Below, in pieces: positions 55,713 to 64,000 of a DNA stretch of 64,000 nucleotides. Made by a program: the position numbers and the translations under genes. This stretch comes from Mixophyes australis. Lineage: Eukaryota > Chordata > Amphibia > Anura > Limnodynastidae. The notes under the pieces are model-generated. The model was not told the DNA's origin. It saw only the letters and a list, made by a program, of their open reading frames with translations, and did no database searches. The stretch lies in contig JAVHZZ010000008.1 in assembly GCA_036250195.1 (NCBI GenBank), positions 27,501 to 91,500 of the forward strand, given 5' to 3'. The stretch's first letter is position 1. Each line of letters opens with the position of its first letter.

Positions 55713-56449
55713 ACCAGGATCCTCATCAGTCCCAATGTCTCATCCAGCTGTAGGATCAATAGCCGCGCTCGAAGGAGTCCATGTGATCTTCAGGCTTTGT
55801 GCACGGATATCTGAACTTTCTGTTCTATGAATGGATCTGATGCCAGAGCTCCGGACACCAACGTTGGCTGCATGACTGGCTCACCTGGCTGCTCAAGCGT
55901 CAGACTGTGGACTGAGTTCTTTGCGTATTTTTAATCTCCTTGTGTTTTAATAGTTGTCTATTACAGGAGTGAAGTACTACTGGCCATTACAAGATGTGGG
56001 GTCCATAAAATATAGGTAGTTCTGAGCCTTTCTATGTCTCATTTTACAGCTGGCAGTCACTTATGTGTCTCAAAGTGGCTCAAAATGTAAAATATCTGTG
56101 ACCGGTCCTGAAGATATTTTTTTAAAGAAGAAATGAAATCTATATTTAGCTGTTATGGGTCTTACATTTGTAGAGTTTCATGGGGCTGTCGTATTGTTTA
56201 CCTCCAGAGAGGACACTTGCAGAAGCTCCATCTAATGCTTATAGTCATTACTTTGCTCTCTCGATCAATAATGGAGGTACATTTATACCTACAACGGTTA
56301 TGTACATAGATGTGAGTTTCTGCGTTGCTGTGATTACTTCTGACAAATGCACCTTATATGGCAGAACATGGAAAAGATGAAGATGAAGGTCTTCCAAATG
56401 TCTTACAGCTCATTAACATTGTTTTCTTTAACTCTTGACATAATGAGAA

Positions 56450-56518
56450 AATAAATCCTTAGACATCTTGAAATGTAATCTAAAGTTTGGCTTCAGAGTT
56501 GTACATTTCTCAAATAAA
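56450..56518 (+). promoter_or_regulatory. Distal AATAAA poly(A) signals
   Basis: AATAAA at 56,450-56,455 and 56,513-56,518, the second followed by a T/G-rich stretch (atgtttgtcagtgt) that could serve as the downstream element. Confidence 0.45.
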
Positions 56519-56634
56519 CTATTTCTATAAAATGTTTGTCAGTGTATAAGTGACCATTGTTCAAAGGATCGGGAGAGGATGCAATCCACAGACATGTATT
56601 TAAATGTAATGTAGTCATCTGTAATTAAACAAAG

Positions 56635-56995
56635 ACCTGTATTATCTGAAAACCCACCTCTTAGGGCAAGCTTATAATATTCCTTAACATCACTAGGTTA
56701 CCCTATTACCACCCTTTACACATTTCACACAAGACAACAACCCTCTGAACCCCTGACCAACATTGCTGTGTGACTAGATCACATAGCATACAAATCACTT
56801 TTTACCTTTGCAATCTGGCTGGACCAATATGCAGTATGAAGATTTAACCTCATGTATCCAACTCCCATTGACCCCTAGATTGTAAGCTTGTGAGCAGCGC
56901 CATTTTACCCAGTATTGTTTTATTACTGTGTTCGTCCCCAATTGTAAAGTTCTACTGAATTTGCTGGCGATATAAAAATATTCCACTGGGACTGT
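56635..56995 (+). mobile_element. LINE 3' tail (L2/Rex-like)
   Basis: Contains gaaaacccacctctt, reminiscent of the coding end seen in the 45-kb LINE, then attgtaagcttgtgagcagc and gctggcgatataaaaat, which resemble the 3' UTR end of fish and amphibian L2/Rex-type LINEs. There is no RT and only a short diverged tail. Confidence 0.55.
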
Positions 56996-58292
56996 TCCAG
57001 TATATTAACACAATGCTACACAAAGGATGTGAGACCTCCCCCTCCTCTCACACTACAGATATCTGCCTACACTGCTGGTCACAAGTGTGTACACACTGCA
57101 GAATTGGAACAACATCATTTATGGAGAATTTTACTGCAGTTATAAAATCAAATGAAACAATACGATGTACTTTGTAATGATAAAACATGATCGTGGGAGC
57201 GTACACACTAATGCAATATCGGACTTAACGGTCGATTATCGTGTGATTAATCTGAAGTGTGTACCCATCTTTATTCTGAATAAATCAAAATACATAGAAC
57301 AGTACATGAATCTGGAGTTTTAAATGGGTAAAGGAGCCTTGGCAGGACCTTCATTTTAATGACATGATATAAAATGCTGACTCCAAGTTTAAAGGTCAGA
57401 TTTGATCGGGGACAGCAGTTGTGGGAAATTAGCTTGGAGTTAGTTGATGGTAATGTTTAGTAATATATACTCCAAGATATTTCATCTTTGATGGTGCCAC
57501 TTAACGGGAAAGTTTTGCTGCACTATTACTAAGATTACATCTAAGATATAGAAACCGAATACATTTTTGAGGGCTTTATCTTATATCCTGAATATTTATC
57601 ATACTGATTGATTTCACTAAATGATTGTTAAGTTAACATTTAACTATGAGATTATCCTATAGACCGTGGGATCTCGGCTCTGTTTTGGGGCCACCAATGT
57701 ATTGGTTACTTTGGTACCTGAGTCATAAGCTGCCCCGCCAGGACACACAGTTGGTAAGGGGTGGTGCCAGGGCATCTGCATATTTTTAGAACAATTGTCA
57801 GACCATTAGGGCCATAGGCCGAGGAGGGCTGTAAAGTTTTTATAGCTTCCAGAGGACTTGGGGAGATTGTATAATGTTTCATAAATAATTCAGAAACTCT
57901 TTTTCAGGATTGTACGCTGTGTTGCCTTTCTTGCCAAATTTGATCTTCTCAATCAGATTAAATATCTCTTCTGTTGAAGTTTGGCAGCTGGCTTAGAGTC
58001 TGCTTCATCGGCTTCAGTGTATTCTGTTCTTATGAGTGCCAACGTCCCTACAATGTAGGAAAGTGTTAAGCTCAATTTGAATGAGGAGGTTCAGCATAGG
58101 CGTTACTATATCCTGTGACAAAAGTGTTGGAATCATCCCCTCGATAGAAACTGCGTTCCTGGGATGCCACCTTGTGTGCCTCTAATGCTACACTAATTGT
58201 TCTGCCCCTTATGTTGTCCTTGTGTGCTTCCAATATGACTCCTGGTGACAACTACTCAGCAAAATTAAGTCCAGGTATTCAGAGATCGACCC
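56996..58292. other. Intergenic, little recognised
   Basis: Apart from a possible 70-bp MITE relic at about 57,198-57,265 (gcgtacacact against agtgtgtaccc), I see no gene or repeat family. Confidence 0.45.
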
Positions 58293-59165
58293 TTTCTCTT
58301 TCCTACCATTGGGAGACACTGCAGTACATTGTAGTAGTATATTAGGTGTATATTCGGGTATAGTAGGTGGACTAGGAGTTTAGACACTGGTAGAATCCAC
58401 ACTCCTCCCCTACTATACCCCTCTGTCACAGTAAGCTCAGTTTTTGTTAAGTGCCTTAGAAATAGAGCACTTCTATATAGACTCCTGTCTATACTCTGGT
58501 TAGTGATAGTTTTTTGTCATGTTTTTACTTCCCTTCTCCCATTTAGGTGCAGCACAGGGCCCATGTAAAAGACCAAGAAGTGAGTAGCCTGTCTGCTTCC
58601 TTCACTCTGGTCCCTGCGCTGGGGTAAGCAGCCTGTAGGCTCCCCTTACCCCCTACACCATTGCTGGCAATCGGGTTTTCCTTTCCCTAGAGGAAATGAG
58701 CAGCGGAGCACATTTAGATACCCGCATCAGATCTGCCTACATCAGCAGAACTCGGAGCTGATGTGCCCGGCGGGGGTAAAGATGTTCGGCTGCGCATGGG
58801 GGTGGGCCTTCCCCCTTCTACATGCCTTGGTGGGCTTCACGGAGGGCAGCCATTTCCTGGGCACATGGTGCAACTCTACAGATCGCTCTGTGTCTCTCCT
58901 AATTGGTACCTCTGTACTTGTTTAAATATATTGGTGATTTTAACAGTTTTCTCCTTATATTTCTGTGTTGGACATAGTTTTTTCTCAAGGGACAGAACTT
59001 GTTTCACAGTACTGGTCTCAGGATGCTGGTGTCTTATACTCGGGATTTATTTAGTTTACACACTCAGTCACAAACCCTGGTATACATATTGAGAATATCT
59101 ATATATTATATATACAATTAAAAAAAAAAGATATTTACAGAGTGACACCTTTATAACATAACATC

Positions 59166-59519
59166 ATGTCTGAAAAAGGCACCTCCGAGGGTAAGGGACC
59201 TGTTGGAACATCTGTGCAGCATTATACATGTGTAAAGTGTAATGATAAATTATCTGTTGGACAGCCTGACCCGGATTCCCTGTGTGCAGCCTGCGAGACT
59301 GAGAGCCGTGAAGGCCATGTGCCATGGAGATACTGGTCACGGTCCACAGAGGTACGTGATTATTCTCCTTCCTTGACTGTACCACACACACAGTCTACGC
59401 AGTCTCTGCCTGTAGCAGGTGGTTCTTCCAAGGCTGCGGCAGGATTGCCAGTATCCCTGATCGAATCTGCCCAGGGTTTGCCCCCTGGCTTACTGTCTAT
59501 CACAGAAGTAAGCGCATAA
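59166..59519 (+). pseudogene. DIRS gag-like frame
   Basis: 117 residues. The pair CVKC (from about residue 22) and CAAC (about residue 41) forms a likely zinc-binding motif like that near the N-terminus of DIRS gag proteins. The Ser/Pro-rich remainder is not diagnostic. Related sequence continues in other frames to about 59,730, so the frame is broken. Confidence 0.5.
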
Positions 59520-59947
59520 TTCCGGACTCTTTTCAGGATCCCAATCCGGATTCCAAACACTTATCAGCTGAAGATGGCGAGTTGATTTTAGAATCAGATG
59601 GAGAGGATGCACTAGACACAGAGGAGTCTTCATCCGCACACAATGTGGATAATCTTATACTGGGGGTCAGACACTCATTAGGTTTTGCGGAGCCAGAGGC
59701 TGAGAATACCTCTGCTTTCTCTGTCTGCAAATGAACTAAGAAGTAGGTCGTTTGTTTTCCCTCTTCCCCTCAACTGTTGAATATGGTGTCCAAAGCTTGG
59801 CAGAAACCTAATAAACAATTCCAAATACCAGGCAGATTTAAATCTCTCTATCCACTACCGGCAGAGGATTCCAATAAATGGGAGGGAACTCCTTAAAGAT
59901 ATAGTCAGTCAATGCCACAGCAGTGGCTTATCTGAACCAGGGGGGAA

Positions 59948-60508
59948 ATGCGCAGCTCCATGGCAATGCGAGAAACATCCAGGATCATATCATGGGCGGA
60001 AAGTCACATTCCGATAATCTCTGCCATTTTCATACCAGGGGTGGACAATAGGGAAGCTGACTTCCTCATTCATCACAAGGTCCATCCCGAGGAGTGGTCC
60101 CTCCACAAGGAGGTATTTGCACTTCTGATTCAGCATTGGGGCACTCCAGAGATCGACCTCATGGCTTCCAGTGTAAATTTTCAGGTTCCTCTTTATTGCT
60201 CAAAGTCAAGGGATTCTCGAGCAGGGTACACGGATGCCATGACAATCTCATGGCGCTTCAGTCTGGTGTATCTGTTTCCTCCATCCCCAATGCTTCCGCG
60301 GGTGCTAAAAAAGTTAAAAAGAGAACATGTCCCCGCAATTCTAGTGGCTCTAAATTGGCTATGCAGGACATGGTTCTCAGTCATTCTGGAAATGGCAGCG
60401 GAGCCTCCCTTCCGTCTGCCAGTTCATCCAGACCTCCTCATTCAGGGCCCTCTTCGCTGCCATTATTTAGATCAGCTGAATTTGATGGTGTGGCTGTTGA
60501 GACATTGA
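59948..60508 (+). pseudogene. DIRS RNase H / post-RT region
   Basis: 186 residues. FIPGVDNREADFL, EEWSLHKEVF, HWGTPEIDLMAS, SVNFQVPLYCSKSRD and YLFPPSPMLPRVLKK follow the order found after the RT in DIRS polyproteins. The RT catalytic domain that should precede it is absent. Confidence 0.78.
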
Positions 60509-60715
60509 TTCTCAGGGCAAGAGGGTTCTCGAAGAGTGTAGTGAGTATCATGATCAGAGCATGAAAATCTTCATCTTCAGCCATATCGTCGGGTCTGGAA
60601 GGTCATCCTCTGGTTTGAATCTCAGGGGTTTCACACTTCCCACTTTGGCCTTCCCTGATTGCTCTCCTTTTTGTAAGCAGGTCTGGATAAGGGACTTCAT
60701 CTGGGTTCTCTTAAA

Positions 60716-61501
60716 GTGCAGATGTCTGTACTTTCTATATATTTTCAGTGCCGGCTGGCAGCTCTACAGGAAGTCCACACGTTCCTTCAGGGTGTCTCAC
60801 ACATACAGTCACCCTTTGTTCATTCCGTGGAACCATGGGACCTCAATCTCATGCTGAGGGCACTAACTAGACCTCCCTTTGTGCCTTTGGATTCAGTAGA
60901 CCTACATCATGTCACTTGGAAGGCGGTATTCCTCCTAGCTATTGCTTCGGCCAGGCAGGTGTCAGAGCTGGGAGCACTTTGCTGCAATTCTCCATTCCTA
61001 GTTTTCCATGAGGATAGGGCGATCCTCCACACTAAACCCTCGTTTGTTCCAAAGGTGGTGTCCCATTTCCACGTGAATCAGGAAATAGTTTTTCCAGCAT
61101 TCCGTCCTTCTTCAGCATCTTTGGATGAGATTCTACCTTTGTTGGACGTTGTTGGTGTCCTCTATGACGCCGATAAGAGAGGTTGACCTTCCTCAAAGCA
61201 GTCCATTGCTCGCTGGATCACTTCCACCATTCGGTTGGCTTATGTCCGTGCATCTTGCCCTGTGCCGGAATCCTTGAGGGCACATTCCACCAGGGCTGTA
61301 GGTGCATCATGGACGGCTTGTCACAGTGCCTCAGCGGAGCAGCTGTGCCGAGCAGTGACGTGGTCATCTGTTCACACCTTTTCGAAATTCTATGGGTTGC
61401 AGGGCTTTGCATCCGCGTATGCGCGTTTTGGGCGCAAAGTGTTGTGCGCAGCAATTCCAGAGCAATCCCTCCCTCAGGAGGCAGCTTTGGTATGTCCCTA
61501 A
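60716..61501 (+). pseudogene. DIRS tyrosine recombinase, broken
   Basis: Frame 60,716-61,186 encodes IYFQCRLAALQEV, EPWDLNLMLRALTRPPF, FLLAIASARQVSELGALC and KPSFVPKVVSHFHVNQE. Frame 61,235-61,501 continues with RAHSTRAVGASW and WSSVHTFSKFYGLQ, holding the later catalytic boxes and a candidate nucleophile Tyr. The two parts are in different frames (break near 61,170-61,240). In the first box the residue directly before VSEL is Gln (codon CAG), where active members carry Arg. Confidence 0.75.
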
Positions 61502-61535
61502 TGTACCGCAGTGTCCCACAATGGAGTCAAAGAAA

Positions 61536-62131
61536 TAGAGTTACGATAGATTATGGTGAGTAAAAATCCTATTTTTATTTCCTGGAAAATATTGGAATTC
61601 ATAAAAAGTGAGTTGTAAAAACTCCATCTGCGGGGTCACCAATTGGGTTTAAAGAAACCTAACAAAAATATATGCCTGCATGGTCCGATCAGGAACAAGG
61701 GGTTGTCTCCGCTCAATGACCACATTCAAGAGCGAAAATGGAACAGAGTATGTCAATATAAGGGTAATGTTAGTGCGCTACAGAGAAATGGTTTTTTTTT
61801 AGTACCATCTCTATGGTGATGATGCTCTATACTTTCTGCTGTGAACTTGAACCGATCTTGTGCATTTAACACCACTGTTTCCATGGTATCAATTTACTCC
61901 AAAAATAACTGATAGAATGATCTTAGTCAAAAAGTGACTACATTTCCATTATAATTTTATCTTTAGCCTCAAAAGTGTTTAGCATTTGTAAAGAAATTTT
62001 ACCAATGAAATTAAAATTTTATGAAAACTCTAAATGTTTTTGGGCCATTTAACCCTTAATTTACCTTTTAGTTCAACTGTATTTTTTTACGTTACTGAAT
62101 TTCTATGGATTACCCCAAGGTGGTAGTCACA
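61536..62131. other. AT-rich spacer
   Basis: No gene or repeat recognised between the DIRS inverted end and the Tc1/mariner terminus. Confidence 0.45.
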
Positions 62132-62133
62132 TA

Positions 62134-62600
62134 CAGTCAGTGGACACTTTATTAGGTACACTGGGTAGAAACCCAACCACACTATCTGCCCCCAGGACAG
62201 TCTGACTTCTTTGCTGCATGGATATAACGAGATGCTGGAACCATTCCTTGGAGAGTCTGATCCATGGTGACATATCATGCAGATTAGATTAGGAGACCAT
62301 TGAGGTACTCTGAATGGTCATGTTGGTAGAACCAGCTTGAGATGTGTGCACTGTAACATGGAGTGTTATCCTGCTGGAAGTAGCCGTTACTAGATGAGCC
62401 AAATAATCCACAATGCTCAGGTAGGATGTAGTTTAAACAATGTTCAATTGGCGGTGGTGGGGTGTGTGATTGGGGGGGGGGGGGGTGGTTAGTGCCTGGG
62501 ACACTGAATGCTTGAGGTAACTGGACCCTGCCCCTGAGACCAGCCACTTTGTAGTTTGTGTGCAGATCATGTCTACTGTTCACTGCCCTCTCTCCCATGC
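62134..62600 (-). pseudogene. Tc1/mariner-type transposon remnant
   Basis: The terminus cagtcagtggacactttatt begins right after a TA dinucleotide (62,132-62,133), as in Tc1/mariner insertions. On the minus strand the C-terminal half of a DDE transposase is recognisable: SSNGYFQQDNTPCYSAHISS with the second catalytic Asp (about 62,369-62,400), preceded by a degraded PIEHCLN segment. Upstream sequence is replaced by low-complexity ccccccaccacc-type repeats with a 13-base G run at about 62,474 (+ strand). Only one end is visible and the frame is broken. Confidence 0.65.
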
Positions 62601-63434
62601 CGTGTCCCCCGCACAGAAATAGTTCTCCCTACAGATAATGCTGCAAGTTAGATGAGTCATCAGTTACATCATATCAGTAGCCAACCTTCATACAGACCAT
62701 ACTTCTTGATGGCATCTAAAACATTTGTCTCATTTTGACCCTGCAGTGTTTAGATAAGTGTGGCTGGATCATGTAAAAATAATTTATTGTAGAAATGTAT
62801 TTTTCAAACAGAGGTACAGGCACCAATGTATAATTGCAAAAGCACTTGCCATGTTACATTGGTGTGTGCTATGTAGGGATATGTGTTTGGGGGTTTTGTA
62901 ACTTTTCATTGGGAATTCTCAAATTAGCAAGAGTGGAGGAAATGTGTATTCTGCAACGGTTTGAAAGGACCCATGCTAATTAGACCTTTTGATGTGAGAG
63001 GGTCCAGCACCTGAAGGTTTAATTAGACTTGCTGTTAGATTTCCTCCTGGTCTAAAACAGGATGCAGGAAATCACAGCAAGTTTTAGGATATCACAGATA
63101 TGTGTAACTATTGTTAACTTTACATGTAAATCCATGTTTGGGAAACCCATCATACCCCAATACTAAAAATAGCTCACACATTGTGGGAACATCTTGGATC
63201 GGGGGGCTGGCTTACCCCCTGCCAGGAGTTATGTCAGAACTATATGAAAAGTGAGCTATTTGAGCATGTAATGCATGATTCTTGTACCATCTATACTTCT
63301 GGAGTGATCTCTAGTACCAAAGACTGGCGTGTGAACTGTCCTTAGGACTACTTGAGCAAATAATCACTTGTTTCAGAGATCTTCTTGACAACCTTTCCAT
63401 GCTGAAATCCCTGACTTACAGATTAGACCCAACT
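62601..63434. other. Intergenic, nothing recognised
   Basis: Ordinary sequence with no gene, RNA or repeat family that I can support. Confidence 0.45.
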
Positions 63435-63765
63435 CTAGTCCATTCCCAGCTGTTCTGAGGTTTGGACCCAGCGTCCGGTACCACCACTCTGCCCACTACA
63501 CAGCTCTGGCCAGTGGGGATCCATCCACAGCAACCCTGATCTATAGGAAGAGAGCAGGTGTATCAAGCCCAGGTACACCAGCAGCGAGTTACCCAAAAGG
63601 AACCCATTTCTGGATGCCAGTAAGGAGTCCAGTGGTGGCAGCATTTGTAAGTCCCTCCTACTGCGGTTAGGGCACATCTGGGATAAAGAAAGGGAACGGA
63701 GGCAGAGTAAACCCAGCAACAGACAGGGTGGCATAGGCAGTCCATCCTGTCACAATAAGCAGTTT
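63435..63765 (-). repeat. Dispersed LTR-like repeat, copy 2
   Basis: Diverged copy of the repeat at 53,535-53,885, in the same orientation and ending at the same tgtcacaata point on the + strand. The two copies differ by many substitutions and small indels, so they are old or from different subfamilies. Confidence 0.6.
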
Positions 63766-64000
63766 GCAGATTAGGTCAGTTAGATGTTGAAGCTTAACAC
63801 TCAGCATGTGTCAATGGCTACATTAGATTTTAAGTAAAACATTCATGTATAGTTTACCTATAGATGGAAAGTTACACAATGTAGTTGAAGACCAAACATG
63901 TTCATCTTACTTGAATTTTAGTCTAAAGCTTGAATAGATTTGATAGACCACTAAAACCAATGACATTTATTTAAGAGCTCTGATGTGACTCCAGGACGTA
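63766..64000. other. Window end, nothing recognised
   Basis: No feature is supported in the last 235 bp. Confidence 0.4.

Larger units (their letters stand above)
55345..56540 (+). other. EFCAB14: Likely EFCAB14 3' UTR
   Basis: No coding frame or repeat family is recognised. Candidate poly(A) signals are AATAAA at 55,703-55,708 and 55,707-55,712, about 360 nt after the stop, and further ones at 56,450-56,455 and 56,513-56,518. Alternative polyadenylation could give UTRs of about 0.4 and 1.2 kb. Confidence 0.5.
58293..61535 (+). mobile_element. DIRS-type tyrosine-recombinase retrotransposon, degraded
   Basis: Bounded by inverted repeats: ccattgggagacactgcagt at about 58,306-58,325 matches the inverse of accgcagtgtcccacaatgg at about 61,505-61,524, with imperfect homology extending over about 35 bp. 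Inside, on the + strand, are a gag-like frame (59,166-59,519), an RT/RNase H tail (59,948-60,508) and a tyrosine recombinase (60,716-61,501). The RT core is missing between gag and RNase H, so the copy is internally deleted to about 3.2 kb. Inverted ends instead of LTRs and a recombinase instead of integrase define the order. Confidence 0.83.

Noticed and set aside
62284..62598. Independent 104-codon minus-strand gene
   Set aside because: The recognisable part is the C-terminal half of a Tc1/mariner transposase; the rest is low-complexity sequence.

Overview
The window looks like the left end of a vertebrate chromosome, most likely from an amphibian (probably a frog). Three things point that way. 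The first 4 kb are CCCTAA-type telomeric repeat in the orientation expected at a left chromosome end. The one real gene has a classic spliced vertebrate structure. The transposon mix (DIRS, Penelope-like, L2/Rex-like LINE, Tc1/mariner, hAT MITE, chromodomain Ty3/gypsy) fits amphibian or fish genomes. The species cannot be fixed from sequence alone. No prokaryotic genes, operons or CRISPR arrays are present.

Layout. 1-4,100: degenerate telomere-like repeats. 4,101-9,135: a ~165-220 bp satellite of about 26 units. 9,136-10,135: 30-bp and 27-bp minisatellites with one inverted monomer at the edge. 10,340-10,725: an eroded 5S/tRNA-derived composite. 11,020-11,475: a 25-bp minisatellite running into an LRR-coding fragment. 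11,760-12,360: a CpG- and CACGTG-rich block. 12,445-16,855: a 22-bp purine-rich array with higher-order copies. 17,616-22,304: a 1.93-kb unit in 2.4 nearly identical tandem copies, each full copy holding two 5S-rRNA-derived segments and a tRNA-like segment. 22,351-23,542: a hAT-type MITE split by a complete solo LTR. 23,626-25,358: the 3' end of a broken Ty3/gypsy chromovirus with its LTR. 25,537-39,152: a 13.6-kb array of ~36-42 bp C-rich minisatellite.

The array stops about 115 bp before the start codon of the only gene recognised, EFCAB14 (39,266-55,344, + strand). I could join eleven exons with GT/AG borders and consistent phases into an uninterrupted 483-residue reading frame: a charged N-terminus, one membrane segment, a coiled-coil-like region with N-glycosylation sequons, and two C-terminal EF-hands, the first degenerate. 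Intron 1 opens with another C-rich minisatellite. The other introns carry remnants of LINE, Penelope-like, LTR and L1/Tx1-like elements.

Downstream of the gene (56.6-64 kb) are a LINE tail, a DIRS-type element bounded by inverted repeats, a Tc1/mariner remnant and the second copy of a dispersed LTR-like repeat. No second host gene is visible. The long open frames in the arrays follow from repeat composition and are not annotated as genes. The most unusual features are a constitutive-looking promoter against a 13.6-kb G4/i-motif-prone array, the 5S+5S+tRNA composite, and the nested LTR-in-MITE whose two target-site duplications can both be read.
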